DNA from: Candidatus Nitronereus thalassa
Lineage (GTDB): Bacteria; Nitrospirota; Nitrospiria; Nitrospirales; UBA8639
Length of the DNA: 64,000 nt
Assembly: GCF_032191465.1 (NCBI RefSeq)
Contig: NZ_JAQOUE010000001.1
Span: forward strand, 3,131,501 to 3,195,500
Direction of reading: 5' to 3'
Part shown: positions 17,870 to 26,042 of the stretch, in pieces
How the letters are laid out: each line of letters starts with the position of its first letter
How positions within the stretch are numbered: position 1 is the stretch's first letter
Program-made: the position numbers and the translations under genes
Notes under the pieces: generated by a model
What the model was told of the DNA's origin: nothing
What the model saw: only the letters and a program-made list of their open reading frames with translations
Database searches by the model: none

Positions 17870-18250
17870 ATGAAAGAGCCTGCTTGGGTTCTTCATGATT
17901 TTGTTCTCGCATTACATGAAGACTTGTTGTCAGGGTTTGGGGGCGCATCCGGTATTCGAGATGGCGCGCTTTTAGAATCTGCTCTGGCTCGCCCTCACCA
18001 ATTATTTGCTTATGAAAAGCCTGATTTGTTTATCCTGGCGGCGTCCTACATCTCCGGTCTTGTTCGCAATCATCCCTTTATCGATGGGAATAAGCGAACA
18101 GCTTTTATGGTTGGCTATTCCTTCTTAAGCAGAAATGGCAAAGAGTTGAATGCTCCTGAACCAGAAGCGACAGCGGTCATTGTGGATCTGGCGCCCAGGA
18201 AAATTACGGAAGAAGATTTAGCAATGTGGCTTCGGCAGAATTGCGAGTAA
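17870..18250 (+). CDS. Doc/Fic-family toxin (death-on-curing)
   Basis: A 126-aa Doc-type protein. The Fic core NHPFIDGNKRTAF places HPFIDGNKRT at 68-77, matching the HxFx(D/N)GNKR motif used for phosphate or nucleotide transfer. The N-terminal GIRDGALLESALARP is typical of Doc relatives. Phage P1 Doc inactivates EF-Tu by phosphorylation; the same target here is only inferred. Paired with an AbrB-type antitoxin instead of Phd, a combination often seen in chromosomal modules. No strong ribosome site precedes the ATG, so expression may depend on the antitoxin gene. Confidence 0.9.
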   Translation: MKEPAWVLHDFVLALHEDLLSGFGGASGIRDGALLESALARPHQLFAYEKPDLFILAASYISGLVRNHPFIDGNKRTAFMVGYSFLSRNGKELNAPEPEATAVIVDLAPRKITEEDLAMWLRQNCE

Positions 18251-18286
18251 GGAAAAATTTCCTTAGCGGAAATCTCGGAATTTATT

Positions 18287-18598
18287 TTATAGCGAATCTC
18301 TCAACTCTTCCAAATTTTTAATGACCAGCAAGTCGCCGTTTGTGGTAGCGACTTCGATGCCTTGAGCGCAGACTTCCCGACAGCGATCGGGCTGGTCATT
18401 ATTTTTTAGGCATTGGGCCAATGCAAAGATAGCGGCGGAATACGTGGGTTTGACCTTGATGCAGCTTTCTAACGCAGGGATGGCTTCTGCCCAATTTTCA
18501 TCTGCCATATAGGCTTTTCCTAAACCAAACCACAGGGTTTCGTCGTTAGGGTCCATCTTCAGGACTTTAATAAACTTTTCTATTTTGGGGTCTGGCAT
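18287..18598 (-). CDS. small TPR-repeat protein
   Basis: A 103-aa soluble protein made of about three tetratricopeptide repeats: ETLWFGLGKAYMADENWAEAI (about 20-40, split as LWFGLGKAYM and ENWAEAIPAL) and SAAIFALAQCLKNND. A family of short tandem-TPR proteins of this size occurs in many bacteria with no assigned role. No signal peptide. It converges with the doc gene and diverges from the deacetylase gene, so it is a single-gene unit. Confidence 0.8.
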   Translation of the reverse strand: MPDPKIEKFIKVLKMDPNDETLWFGLGKAYMADENWAEAIPALESCIKVKPTYSAAIFALAQCLKNNDQPDRCREVCAQGIEVATTNGDLLVIKNLEELRDSL

Positions 18599-18672
18599 AA
18601 TTCGTTCTCTCCAAATTGCATTTGATGAAAGGTATTCGCTGAATGATCGACTCTAGCATTGCCCCCTTCGCG

Positions 18673-18701
18673 TTGTCTAACGCCATACCCTGTGTTACCA
18701 T
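18673..18701 (+). promoter_or_regulatory. sigma-70-like promoter for the deacetylase operon
   Basis: TTGTCT (18673-18678), a 17-base spacer, TACCAT (18696-18701), about 76 bases before the start codon at 18778. It is the only good promoter before the four-gene run ending at the terminator at 22414. Confidence 0.45.
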
Positions 18702-18777
18702 CCGATGCTCGAATTTTTCTTATCTCCCTCCTTGCTGAAAACGGCGAGGAGAAAAATCCCTCTAGAAGGATTGGATC

Positions 18778-19722
18778 ATGGGCCGGGTTGGCATTGTTAC
18801 GCATCCTGCGTATTTGGAACATGATATGGGTCCGGGGCATCCGGAATCACCGGAACGGTTGCGGGTCATCAACGCGCAGCTAGAGGCGACCGGTATCATG
18901 GCTAAGTTGACTCGAATCGAACCCCGAAAAGCGGCTACGGAGTGGATTACGCGCATTCATGATCCCGCCTATGTGCAATGCTTGGAAGAGAAAGCCCCGA
19001 GTGTGGGGTATGTCTCGCTAGACCCAGATACCTCGATGTCCCCTGGGTCGTTGACGGCGGCATATCTGGCGGCTGGTGGGGCGATGGCTGCAGTTGATGC
19101 CATTATGGATAACCAAGTCGATCAGGTCTTCTGTGCGGTGCGTCCGCCGGGGCATCATGCCGAAGCGACTCATGCTAAAGGCTTTTGTCTATTTAATACC
19201 GTGGCCATTGCTGCACGGTATATTCAAGAACGACATGGATTGAAACGCATCCTGATTGTGGATTGGGATGTGCATCATGGCAATGGCACACAGCATGTGT
19301 TTGAAGATGATCCGTCAGTGCTCTTTTTTAGCACGCACCAATTTCCGTTTTATCCTGGTACGGGTGCGTTCGTGGAACGTGGCCGGGGGGCTGGAGAAGG
19401 GGCCACCATTAATATGCCCTTGGATGGCGGACAAGGTCCCGATGATTACCGAGCCATATTTGAGCAGGTTTTGGTGCCGGCGGCCAAGGCGTTTCATCCG
19501 GAGTTTGTGCTCATCTCGGCAGGCTTCGATGCGCATCAGGATGATCCTTTGGCGAGTATGGCCTTGACGGATGAAAGCTATGGCGAACTTACTCGTCTTG
19601 TCACTGGCATTGCGAATGCCCATTGTCATGGTCGGATTGTGTCATGTTTGGAAGGGGGCTATGCCCTCCGAGCCTTGGCGGGTTCAGTCGAACAACATAT
19701 TTTAGCCTTAATGGAAGCATAA
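18778..19722 (+). CDS. histone deacetylase / acetylpolyamine amidohydrolase family
   Basis: A zinc-dependent deacetylase of 314 aa. The substrate histidines are in RPPGHHAEA (His126-His127), and the zinc ligands are Asp164 and His166 in VDWDVHHGNG and the Asp in SAGFDAHQDDP (about 254). Bacterial members act on acetylated polyamines, acetoin-related compounds or lysines; the substrate here cannot be told from sequence. First gene of a tight plus-strand run: the cytochrome gene starts 3 bases after its stop. AGAAGGAT precedes the ATG. Confidence 0.92.
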   Translation: MGRVGIVTHPAYLEHDMGPGHPESPERLRVINAQLEATGIMAKLTRIEPRKAATEWITRIHDPAYVQCLEEKAPSVGYVSLDPDTSMSPGSLTAAYLAAGGAMAAVDAIMDNQVDQVFCAVRPPGHHAEATHAKGFCLFNTVAIAARYIQERHGLKRILIVDWDVHHGNGTQHVFEDDPSVLFFSTHQFPFYPGTGAFVERGRGAGEGATINMPLDGGQGPDDYRAIFEQVLVPAAKAFHPEFVLISAGFDAHQDDPLASMALTDESYGELTRLVTGIANAHCHGRIVSCLEGGYALRALAGSVEQHILALMEA

Positions 19723-19725
19723 CTC

Positions 19726-21048
19726 ATGGTGCGAGGACGACGAAGACGGCGAAGTCGAGGAGGGTGGGCAGTTCTTTTAGGATTAATCGTGGTGGCTTCG
19801 GTATCCGTCTATTATTTTTATACGGAAATTCGCCCCACTGTCATATTTGGCTTGCGGGATGATTATGCCCGAGCCATACCCTTTCAATCGGTCCCGGTTG
19901 GATTGGAAAGCCTCAAAGCGGAGGAATGTGGGCAATGCCATCAGGACATCTACCAAGAGTGGAAGACCAGTATTCACGCTCACGCCTACAAAGATCCATT
20001 CTTCCAAGCCTATTGGAAAAAGGATGACAACATTTGGGTTTGCCTCAACTGTCACACGCCGCTAGAAAATCAACAACCGACTCTCATTCAGAGCATTCCT
20101 AATAATCGTGTGGAAAGGGCCGTGCAAATTGAAAACCCAATGTATGACCCTGCCTATCAGCAAGAGGGAGTGACCTGCGCGGCTTGCCATGTGCGCGATG
20201 GGGTGATTTTTGGACCGTACGATGACTCCGTGGCTCCACATCCAACGGAATTTGATCCGGCCTTTCGGACCACGGCTATGTGCTATCGCTGCCACAATGT
20301 GGTGTCCGGGCCTTTTCAATTTTACAATGTGGGGCCTTGCGGTACCTATGCGGAATACGAAGGCGAATTCTTCATGAAGGAAAAAGGGTTTACCTGCCAA
20401 TCCTGTCATATGCCGGAAATATCGAGGCCGGTGGCGGAAGGCGGCCCCATTCGCCAGGGGCGACAGCATTTATGGCGTGGGGGACATGACCCTGAAATGA
20501 TTAAGCGTGCGGTGGCGATCCAAGTCCAGGCTGATCCGCCGAATCCCAAACCCGGGGATACGGTGAATATGACGCTCACGTTGATCAACGCCGGCGCTGG
20601 TCACAAAATTCCGACCGGCGATCCTGACCGTCACTTTACGGTGGAATTTTTTGTGAAGGATAACACCGGCGCCGTCATTGCGGAACATACTGAAACGATG
20701 GGCCGGTGGATTCTCTGGCAACCGGTCATCGTGGAGCTTTATGACAACCGATTGCTGCCTTTGGCCAGCCGGGACTACCAATTTTCCTATCAAATTCCTC
20801 AAGGGAGGGACGACTTGGTTGTGGAGGCTCGAGTTCGCTATCATATCCTCACAGATGGACAGCATGCCATGTTGCGGGGCAGCTATGGATTGCGATCCGA
20901 TGATCCCTATCGATTTATGATTTATCAGCGAGATTTTCCACTCAGCGAGAAACTGAGTGTGGCGTTGATTGATCAACCCGTCGATACCCGCATTGGATGT
21001 GCCAAGGATTCTTCCGATGTCGTGATGCCCCATGGCCCTTTAAGTTAA
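19726..21048 (+). CDS. membrane-anchored pentahaem cytochrome c
   Basis: A 440-aa protein. A basic N-terminus and one membrane helix (about 14-33) place the rest in the periplasm. Five CxxCH haem sites are visible: CGQCH (68-72), CLNCH (106-110), CAACH (151-155), CYRCH (186-190) and CQSCH (224-228). After about 250 there is an immunoglobulin-like beta domain with GHKIPTGDPDRHFTVEFFV, common in multihaem cytochromes related to cytochrome c554. Its redox partner is unknown. It is the second gene of the deacetylase-cytochrome-rhodanese-SmbP operon; no ribosome site is seen, so coupling to the upstream gene is likely. Confidence 0.9.
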   Translation: MVRGRRRRRSRGGWAVLLGLIVVASVSVYYFYTEIRPTVIFGLRDDYARAIPFQSVPVGLESLKAEECGQCHQDIYQEWKTSIHAHAYKDPFFQAYWKKDDNIWVCLNCHTPLENQQPTLIQSIPNNRVERAVQIENPMYDPAYQQEGVTCAACHVRDGVIFGPYDDSVAPHPTEFDPAFRTTAMCYRCHNVVSGPFQFYNVGPCGTYAEYEGEFFMKEKGFTCQSCHMPEISRPVAEGGPIRQGRQHLWRGGHDPEMIKRAVAIQVQADPPNPKPGDTVNMTLTLINAGAGHKIPTGDPDRHFTVEFFVKDNTGAVIAEHTETMGRWILWQPVIVELYDNRLLPLASRDYQFSYQIPQGRDDLVVEARVRYHILTDGQHAMLRGSYGLRSDDPYRFMIYQRDFPLSEKLSVALIDQPVDTRIGCAKDSSDVVMPHGPLS

Positions 21049-21074
21049 TTTAGCAGAGGAATAGGAACAGATTT

Positions 21075-21944
21075 ATGTCGAGTGCATGGTTAATTGATAC
21101 AGAAACTTTGGCGCAGAATTTGGGTCGGAAAGATCTCGTTGTTATTGATGTGCGTGGTGAGGCCGCCTATTCGTCGCATATTCCAGGGGCCATCAATTCC
21201 ACCTGGCATGCCTATAGTGATCCCGAGGCGGTGGCCAAAGGGGTGTTGGATCCCGATATTTCTCGACTGGAACGCCGGTTGCAGGCATTGGGCATTAATA
21301 ATTCCAGCGATATTGTAATCTATTCCAACCCCTTTGATAATTGGGGTGATGAGGGTCGAATGTTTTGGATGCTTCAGTATCTTGGCCATTCGAGCGTCAA
21401 AATACTGGATGGGGGTTGGGTGAAATGGACGACCGAAGCCAGACCGTATCAACACGATCCTATTCAACTCCCTCCTGGGGATTTTAAAGCCACTCCCCAT
21501 ACGGAAATCATGATTCTCAAAGATGAGCTGAAAAAACTCGTGAAGCGACCACATCCAGAGTCCATTCTCATTGATGCTCGGAGCATCGAAGAATATGCGG
21601 GAAAAGAAATTGATGGGTTGCCCCGAGCGGGTCATATTCCTTCCGCGGTCAATATCCCCTGGAATGGCTTCCTCAATCGGGATGGAACGGTCAAAGATTT
21701 CGAAACCATCAGAAATATTTTCTTGGACAATGGACTTCGACCTGAACAAGAAATTATTACCTATTGCTTAGGGGGAGTTCGGTCAGCTTGGCTCTATTTT
21801 GTGCTGCGACTGGTCGGCTATGAGAAGGTAAGGAATTATCCTGGCTCCTGGTGGGAATGGAGTCGAGATTTTGCGGCACCTACGGAAAAAGATGTCAAAC
21901 TGCTGCATAAAGTGACCGCCCAGTCCCCTGCGCAATCTTCTTGA
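21075..21944 (+). CDS. two-domain sulfurtransferase (rhodanese)
   Basis: Two rhodanese domains in 289 aa, like thiosulfate or 3-mercaptopyruvate sulfurtransferases. The C-terminal domain has the active loop CLGGVRS with Cys231. The N-terminal domain has Ser84 at the matching place (YSNPFDNW) and is probably inactive, as is usual. CxxGxR is closer to thiosulfate-type than to the CG[S/T]GVT of 3-mercaptopyruvate enzymes. No signal peptide, so cytoplasmic. It follows the cytochrome by 26 bases, with GAGGAATAGGA upstream. Confidence 0.9.
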   Translation: MSSAWLIDTETLAQNLGRKDLVVIDVRGEAAYSSHIPGAINSTWHAYSDPEAVAKGVLDPDISRLERRLQALGINNSSDIVIYSNPFDNWGDEGRMFWMLQYLGHSSVKILDGGWVKWTTEARPYQHDPIQLPPGDFKATPHTEIMILKDELKKLVKRPHPESILIDARSIEEYAGKEIDGLPRAGHIPSAVNIPWNGFLNRDGTVKDFETIRNIFLDNGLRPEQEIITYCLGGVRSAWLYFVLRLVGYEKVRNYPGSWWEWSRDFAAPTEKDVKLLHKVTAQSPAQSS

Positions 21945-22042
21945 TGAAATACCAAAACCATGCGAGGATATTCCCATGAACGGTGTTATATTGGGGCGTT
22001 CTGGTTTTTTTTATCTTTAACCTTATTTGGTGGAGGTCTGAA

Positions 22043-22384
22043 ATGGGGCGAAATCTACTTTTCGCGGTGATGGTTATGGGTATGACCTGCATGTTGACGG
22101 CCAGCCCAGTGCTGGCGGGTGGAAATGAGCATGTTCATGAGGCAATCGAACATGCCGAAGAAGCCGTGGAACATGGCGGCATGGGGCATGCTGATGCGAT
22201 TGTGAAGCATGCGGGTGTGGCGCTACAACATGCACATGCAGCTCAAAAAGAAGTAAAAAATCCTCATCTCGACGAAGGGGTGCACGAGTTAGAGGAAGCC
22301 ATCACGCATGGAAAACAAGGTCATGCGGAAGTGGCGACCAAACATGCGAACAGTGCCGTCATGCATCTTAAAGAAGTGCATTGA
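22043..22384 (+). CDS. smbP: SmbP-like small histidine-rich metal-binding protein
   Basis: A 113-aa exported protein. The signal peptide ends about ASPVLA-GG (residue 25). The mature part, about 88 residues, contains 15 histidines in heptad-like steps (HVHEAIEH, AEEAVEHGGMGHAD, KHAGVALQHAH, HANSAVMHLKEVH). This matches SmbP of Nitrosomonas europaea, a periplasmic copper and divalent-metal binding helical protein. ATG 22043 is preferred over 21983 because GGTGGAGG lies just before it. The gene is last in its operon, ended by a strong terminator. Confidence 0.88.
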   Translation: MGRNLLFAVMVMGMTCMLTASPVLAGGNEHVHEAIEHAEEAVEHGGMGHADAIVKHAGVALQHAHAAQKEVKNPHLDEGVHELEEAITHGKQGHAEVATKHANSAVMHLKEVH

Positions 22385-22413
22385 TTGACTCGAAGTTAAA
22401 GAAAAAATCGTAG

Positions 22414-22446
22414 AAAAACGGGCAGGTAAATCCTGCCCGTTTTTGT
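22414..22446 (+). terminator. Rho-independent terminator after smbP-like gene
   Basis: Perfect 11-bp stem AAACGGGCAGG (22416-22426) and CCTGCCCGTTT (22432-22442), loop TAAAT, followed by a T-rich end. It separates the SmbP operon from the amidase gene. Confidence 0.93.
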
Positions 22447-22468
22447 TTCAGGAGGTCAGAGAAAGAGT

Positions 22469-23257
22469 ATGAAGGTTGGGTATTTCCAATCACACCCACT
22501 ATTTGGCGAGGTGGAAAAAAATATTGAAGGGTTTGGGGTGCGCCTGACTTCAGTTGAATGTGATCTGCTCGTGCTTCCTGAATTGGCCTTTTCGGGGTAT
22601 CAATTTGTCAGTCAGGAGGAAGTGCTGAAGTTGTCCGAACCTGTTCCTGAAGGCTTTACGACCCAAACGTGCATTGAATTGGCTCGCAAACACAACATGC
22701 ATTTGGTTGTGGGATTGCCAGAACGGGATGGAGACCGGTGTTATAATTCCGCCATCATTGTCGGGCCTTCCGGGTATGTGGGGTGCTATAGGAAGACGCA
22801 CTTATTTTTTGAGGAAACCTTGTTCTTTACTCCAGGCAATTCCGGTTTTCAGGTTTGGGATATTGGTCAGGCGTGCATTGGAGTCATGATTTGTTTCGAT
22901 TGGTACTATCCTGAGGCAGCGAGGACCTTGGCGCTCAAGGGTGCGGATATTCTGTGCCATCCGTCCAATTTGGTATTACCCCATTGTCCTGATGCCATGG
23001 TAACGCGGTCCCTGGAAAATCGGATCTTTAGCATTACCGCTAATCGCATTGGTCGAGAAGCCAGAGGAGAGGGTCGACCCCTCACGTTTATTGGTAAAAG
23101 CGAGGTGGTTTCCCCGAAAGGGAAGATCCTTCATCGGGCCCCGATTGATCAGGAAGAATTGATAACCGTGGATATCGCCCTCCTTGAAGCCAGGGACAAA
23201 TCCATAAATCCATACAATGATTTGTTGAAAGACCGGCGACCTGAGATGTATTCGTGA
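22469..23257 (+). CDS. carbon-nitrogen hydrolase (nitrilase superfamily)
   Basis: A 262-aa cytoplasmic amidase of the nitrilase superfamily. The catalytic triad is visible: Glu38 in LPELAFSGY, Lys in YRKTHLFFEE (about 112) and Cys in GVMICFDWYYPE (about 144). The size fits omega-amidase, N-carbamoyl hydrolase or Nit-like enzymes; the substrate is not evident. CAGGAGG lies before the ATG. It follows the terminator of the previous operon and converges with uppP. Confidence 0.9.
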   Translation: MKVGYFQSHPLFGEVEKNIEGFGVRLTSVECDLLVLPELAFSGYQFVSQEEVLKLSEPVPEGFTTQTCIELARKHNMHLVVGLPERDGDRCYNSAIIVGPSGYVGCYRKTHLFFEETLFFTPGNSGFQVWDIGQACIGVMICFDWYYPEAARTLALKGADILCHPSNLVLPHCPDAMVTRSLENRIFSITANRIGREARGEGRPLTFIGKSEVVSPKGKILHRAPIDQEELITVDIALLEARDKSINPYNDLLKDRRPEMYS

Positions 23258-23298
23258 GATGGGAAGCGTAAAGACGTATTCTAAGTAACGCCTTACGA

Positions 23299-24183
23299 TT
23301 ACAGTATCATCAGGATGATGGTGCCGAGGACAATTCGGTAATACCCAAAGACTTTCAAGGTATGTCGCTTGACGTAGGTGAGGAACGAGGCGATCACCAC
23401 CCAAGCTACAAGGAAAGAAACTACCATTCCAATCAATAGGGCAATGATATCACTTGCACTAAACAGATGGAACGACTGCAGAAGTTTGTATCCTGTTGCG
23501 GCAAACATGGTGGGGAGGGCAAGAAAAAATGAGAATTCGGTAGCGACTTTTCGGTCCAGGCCAATTAACAAACCTCCCACAATGGTCGATCCAGACCGTG
23601 ACATGCCGGGGATTAGAGCCACGCATTGTGCAAGACCCACACCGATGGCAGCTGGAAGCCCTACCTGTTCCAGTTGAGAAATTTTGACAGTTTTGGGCCA
23701 CGTTTCCACCACCAAGATGATGATTCCACCAATGATCAAGCTGATGGCTACCGTCTTAGGAGAAAAGAGGTGAGCTTCGATCCAATCATGAGCGATGAGC
23801 CCGACGATGGCTGCAGGGATAAAAGCAGCCCCCAATCCTAAAAGGAACCAGAGGTTTCGATGCTGGACCATGGAGTGACGCAGAGTTGATTGCCAGGAAT
23901 GCGGAGTGCCGGGCTCCTGGGGAGCCATGAGGCGTTGCCGAAATTCCCGTTGTTCAAGAAGCCCTTGGCGAAGTAACCCCGCGATTTTTTTTCGCTCGTA
24001 GACAACCACGGCTAAGACGGCTCCTATTTGAATGCAGATTTCCACACTCACCGCGATGTCACCCGTAAACCCGAGCCAATGCCCCAGAAGGATAAGGTGT
24101 CCTGTGGACGAGACGGGCAAATATTCAGTGAGGCCTTCCAAAAATCCGAGGAGTGCGGCTAAGCCTGGTCCAAATTGGTCCAT
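23299..24183 (-). CDS. uppP: undecaprenyl-diphosphatase (BacA type)
   Basis: Removes one phosphate from undecaprenyl diphosphate so that the lipid carrier can be reused for peptidoglycan and O-antigen. The membrane protein (294 aa) has the two family motifs: the E-rich GLTEYLPVSSTGHLIL (about 18-33) and PGMSRSGSTIVGGLLIGLDR (about 190-210). Length is typical. It diverges from the coiled-coil lipoprotein gene and converges with the amidase gene. Confidence 0.95.
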   Translation of the reverse strand: MDQFGPGLAALLGFLEGLTEYLPVSSTGHLILLGHWLGFTGDIAVSVEICIQIGAVLAVVVYERKKIAGLLRQGLLEQREFRQRLMAPQEPGTPHSWQSTLRHSMVQHRNLWFLLGLGAAFIPAAIVGLIAHDWIEAHLFSPKTVAISLIIGGIIILVVETWPKTVKISQLEQVGLPAAIGVGLAQCVALIPGMSRSGSTIVGGLLIGLDRKVATEFSFFLALPTMFAATGYKLLQSFHLFSASDIIALLIGMVVSFLVAWVVIASFLTYVKRHTLKVFGYYRIVLGTIILMIL

Positions 24184-24318
24184 GAAAAAAAGTCTTTCCG
24201 GGAATATTTCGAAATTATTTGGAGATGGGTGTCTCTGAAAGGACTCTTTCGGCGGATTGGGTACTGAAATAGAGAGGGGGCAATATTAGCGTCGTTTCTT
24301 TTGTTCCGTGCAAAGCTA

Positions 24319-24401
24319 TTGACAAAAATATGTTCCCATTTCATGCTAGGGGCCTCTACCTAGTGAGGCCCCGACATCTTAAATTACTGAAACTGTTTCA
24401 G
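24319..24401 (+). promoter_or_regulatory. promoter, leader hairpin and 15-bp palindrome before the lipoprotein gene
   Basis: TTGACA (24319-24324) with a weak -10 (CATGCT or ATGCTA) 17-18 bases later. The predicted transcript would start at a hairpin GGGGCCTC-tacctagt-GAGGCCCC (24349-24372). At 24387-24401 is a perfect inverted repeat CTGAAAC-T-GTTTCAG, a possible operator. All are seen directly, but their function is inferred. Confidence 0.4.
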
Positions 24402-24470
24402 AATGGGAAGACGGCAAAGTGTAGGGCGATGTTATGGTGAATACAACCTTTTTGACATAATGAGGACTAG

Positions 24471-25256
24471 ATGAACTGGAAACACACTGAACATGTTCGG
24501 GTTGCCCAATTTCCAATGGTCATTGGCCTGATGATGCTGGCAGGTTTGTTACTGAGTGGTTGTGTCGTGTCAACCAAGAAGTATGAAGCGGCTGTGGCCG
24601 ATATGGAATCTGCGAAAACCGATCTTGAGAAAAGCCGCATGATGCGGGAGGCGGTGGAACAGGAAAATGAAAAACTGAAAAAGGAAAATGAAAAAGTGGC
24701 CCTGGATTTAGAATTAATGGCCTCGGAAATTCAGAGGATTAAAGAGGGGAGGGAAAGTGAGCGTGACCTCTTGACGGCGCGTGAGGCCGAGGTCGTCAAA
24801 AAAGGCCAGATCCTCACGGCAAAATATGGAAAAATTCAGCAAGAATACCAGAAACTTAAAAGCCAAAATCGCGCCTTGAAAGATACTATTCAGCGTTATC
24901 AAAAAGAATTGAAAGAGGCGCGTCAGGCAAAAGTGGAACGAGAAGCTGAGGCTCCCGAAACGATGTCTTCTACAATGACTTCCTCAGAACCGAATTCTGT
25001 CGTGGCTTCTATTCCCAAAACCTCGTCTGAACCAGCGCCTGTGGTGACTCCGAGCAAAGGAGCCCTGGCGCCCGTAAATATCAATACAGCGTCAGCCAAT
25101 GATTTAGTTCTCTTTTTGGGGCTCACCAAAAATATGGCGGAAAAAGTTATTGCCAACCGTCCGTACCGTCTTCGAGGAGAGTTGGTCGCCAAACAGGTGG
25201 TTCCCAAGGCCACGTTTGATGTGATTAAGGATAGGATTACCGCCGCAGCGAAGTGA
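24471..25256 (+). CDS. coiled-coil lipoprotein with C-terminal helix-hairpin-helix domain
   Basis: A 261-aa lipoprotein. The lipobox LLSGC puts the acylated Cys at 31. Residues 35-160 are a long charged coiled coil (EAVEQENEKLKKENEKVALD region). After a Ser/Pro/Thr linker the last 60 residues form a ComEA-like helix-hairpin-helix: VNINTASANDLVLFLGL and MAEKVIANRPYRLRGEL. HhH domains usually bind DNA, which is unexpected on an outer-membrane lipoprotein, although ComEA is also periplasmic. Role unknown. Confidence 0.85.
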   Translation: MNWKHTEHVRVAQFPMVIGLMMLAGLLLSGCVVSTKKYEAAVADMESAKTDLEKSRMMREAVEQENEKLKKENEKVALDLELMASEIQRIKEGRESERDLLTAREAEVVKKGQILTAKYGKIQQEYQKLKSQNRALKDTIQRYQKELKEARQAKVEREAEAPETMSSTMTSSEPNSVVASIPKTSSEPAPVVTPSKGALAPVNINTASANDLVLFLGLTKNMAEKVIANRPYRLRGELVAKQVVPKATFDVIKDRITAAAK

Positions 25257-25259
25257 GAC

Positions 25260-25300
25260 GTGATAACTTATGCGTGACGTGTGAAGCGTAGAATAAAAGT
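25260..25300. repeat. short degenerate GTGAAGCG-type intergenic motif
   Basis: TGCGTGACGTGTGAAGCGTA lies between convergent genes. Similar words occur at 23261 (GGGAAGCGTAAA) and 44487 (GCGTGAAGCGCAAA), both also at gene ends. Possibly a small dispersed repeat. Confidence 0.35.
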
Positions 25301-25332
25301 TAATTTTCGTAGCAAGCTTGGGAGTTTGCGTG

Positions 25333-26037
25333 TCACGAGTCTGGTTCCCCGGCAATTTTCCCATCCACCATATGAATGACCCGATCTGCTTGCTCGGCAA
25401 GGCGTTCGTTGTGCGTCACAATGACAAAGGCCGTGCCTCGTTTTTGATTCAACGTTTTTAATAATTCAAAAATCGTCTCTCCGGTGTGAGTATCTAGATT
25501 ACCCGTTGGTTCATCAGCCAAAACCAGGTCCGGGCTTTGAATTAAAGCGCGCGCCACCGCCACACGTTGTTGTTCCCCTCCCGAAAGTTCTCCGGGCTTG
25601 TGATGGAGGCGATGTCCCAACCCGACATCGGAGAGCAGAGCCTTGGCCTCTTGCAACATTTCTTGCTTGGGACGATTTTGCATCAACGCGGGAAGAAACG
25701 TATTTTCCAGCGCCGTAAATTCAGGAAGCAAATGATGGAATTGAAATACAAACCCGATCCGGCGGTTTCGGAAAGTGGCTAATTCCGTTTCGGACAACCG
25801 GAACACATCTTGTCCTTCGAACAATACTGTGCCGGTGGTGGGCCGATCGAGGGTGCCCAGAATATGGAGAAACGTGCTTTTGCCAGCACCGGAAGCCCCG
25901 ATCATCGCCAGCATTTCTCTTCGGCGAAGAGTCAAATGGATTCCCTTCAATACCTCGACGGTTTGGTGGTCAAGCCTGAACGATTTGCACACGTCGTTCA
26001 CTTGGAGAAATGGACTGTCCATTTTAGGGTGAGCCAT
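25333..26037 (-). CDS. lolD: lipoprotein-releasing system ATP-binding protein
   Basis: An ABC ATPase of 234 aa of the LolD/MacB group. Walker A is GASGAGKST (about 42-50), the signature is LSGGEQQRVA (about 145-154) and Walker B is LVLADEPTGNLD. It lies 5 bases after the LolC/E-type permease gene, with which it would form the inner-membrane complex that extracts mature lipoproteins for transfer to LolA. Last gene of the lnt-prfB-lysS-lolC-lolD run. Confidence 0.93.
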   Translation of the reverse strand: MAHPKMDSPFLQVNDVCKSFRLDHQTVEVLKGIHLTLRRREMLAMIGASGAGKSTFLHILGTLDRPTTGTVLFEGQDVFRLSETELATFRNRRIGFVFQFHHLLPEFTALENTFLPALMQNRPKQEMLQEAKALLSDVGLGHRLHHKPGELSGGEQQRVAVARALIQSPDLVLADEPTGNLDTHTGETIFELLKTLNQKRGTAFVIVTHNERLAEQADRVIHMVDGKIAGEPDS

Positions 26038-26042
26038 ACAAT

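Noticed and set aside
18249-18290. TAAGGAA-AAAT-TTCCTTA hairpin after doc as a terminator
   Set aside because: The stem is AT-rich and short and lacks a following T run.
20062-21033. Long minus-strand ORFs opposite the cytochrome gene
   Set aside because: Shadow frames of the five-haem cytochrome; the plus-strand reading has unmistakable haem motifs.
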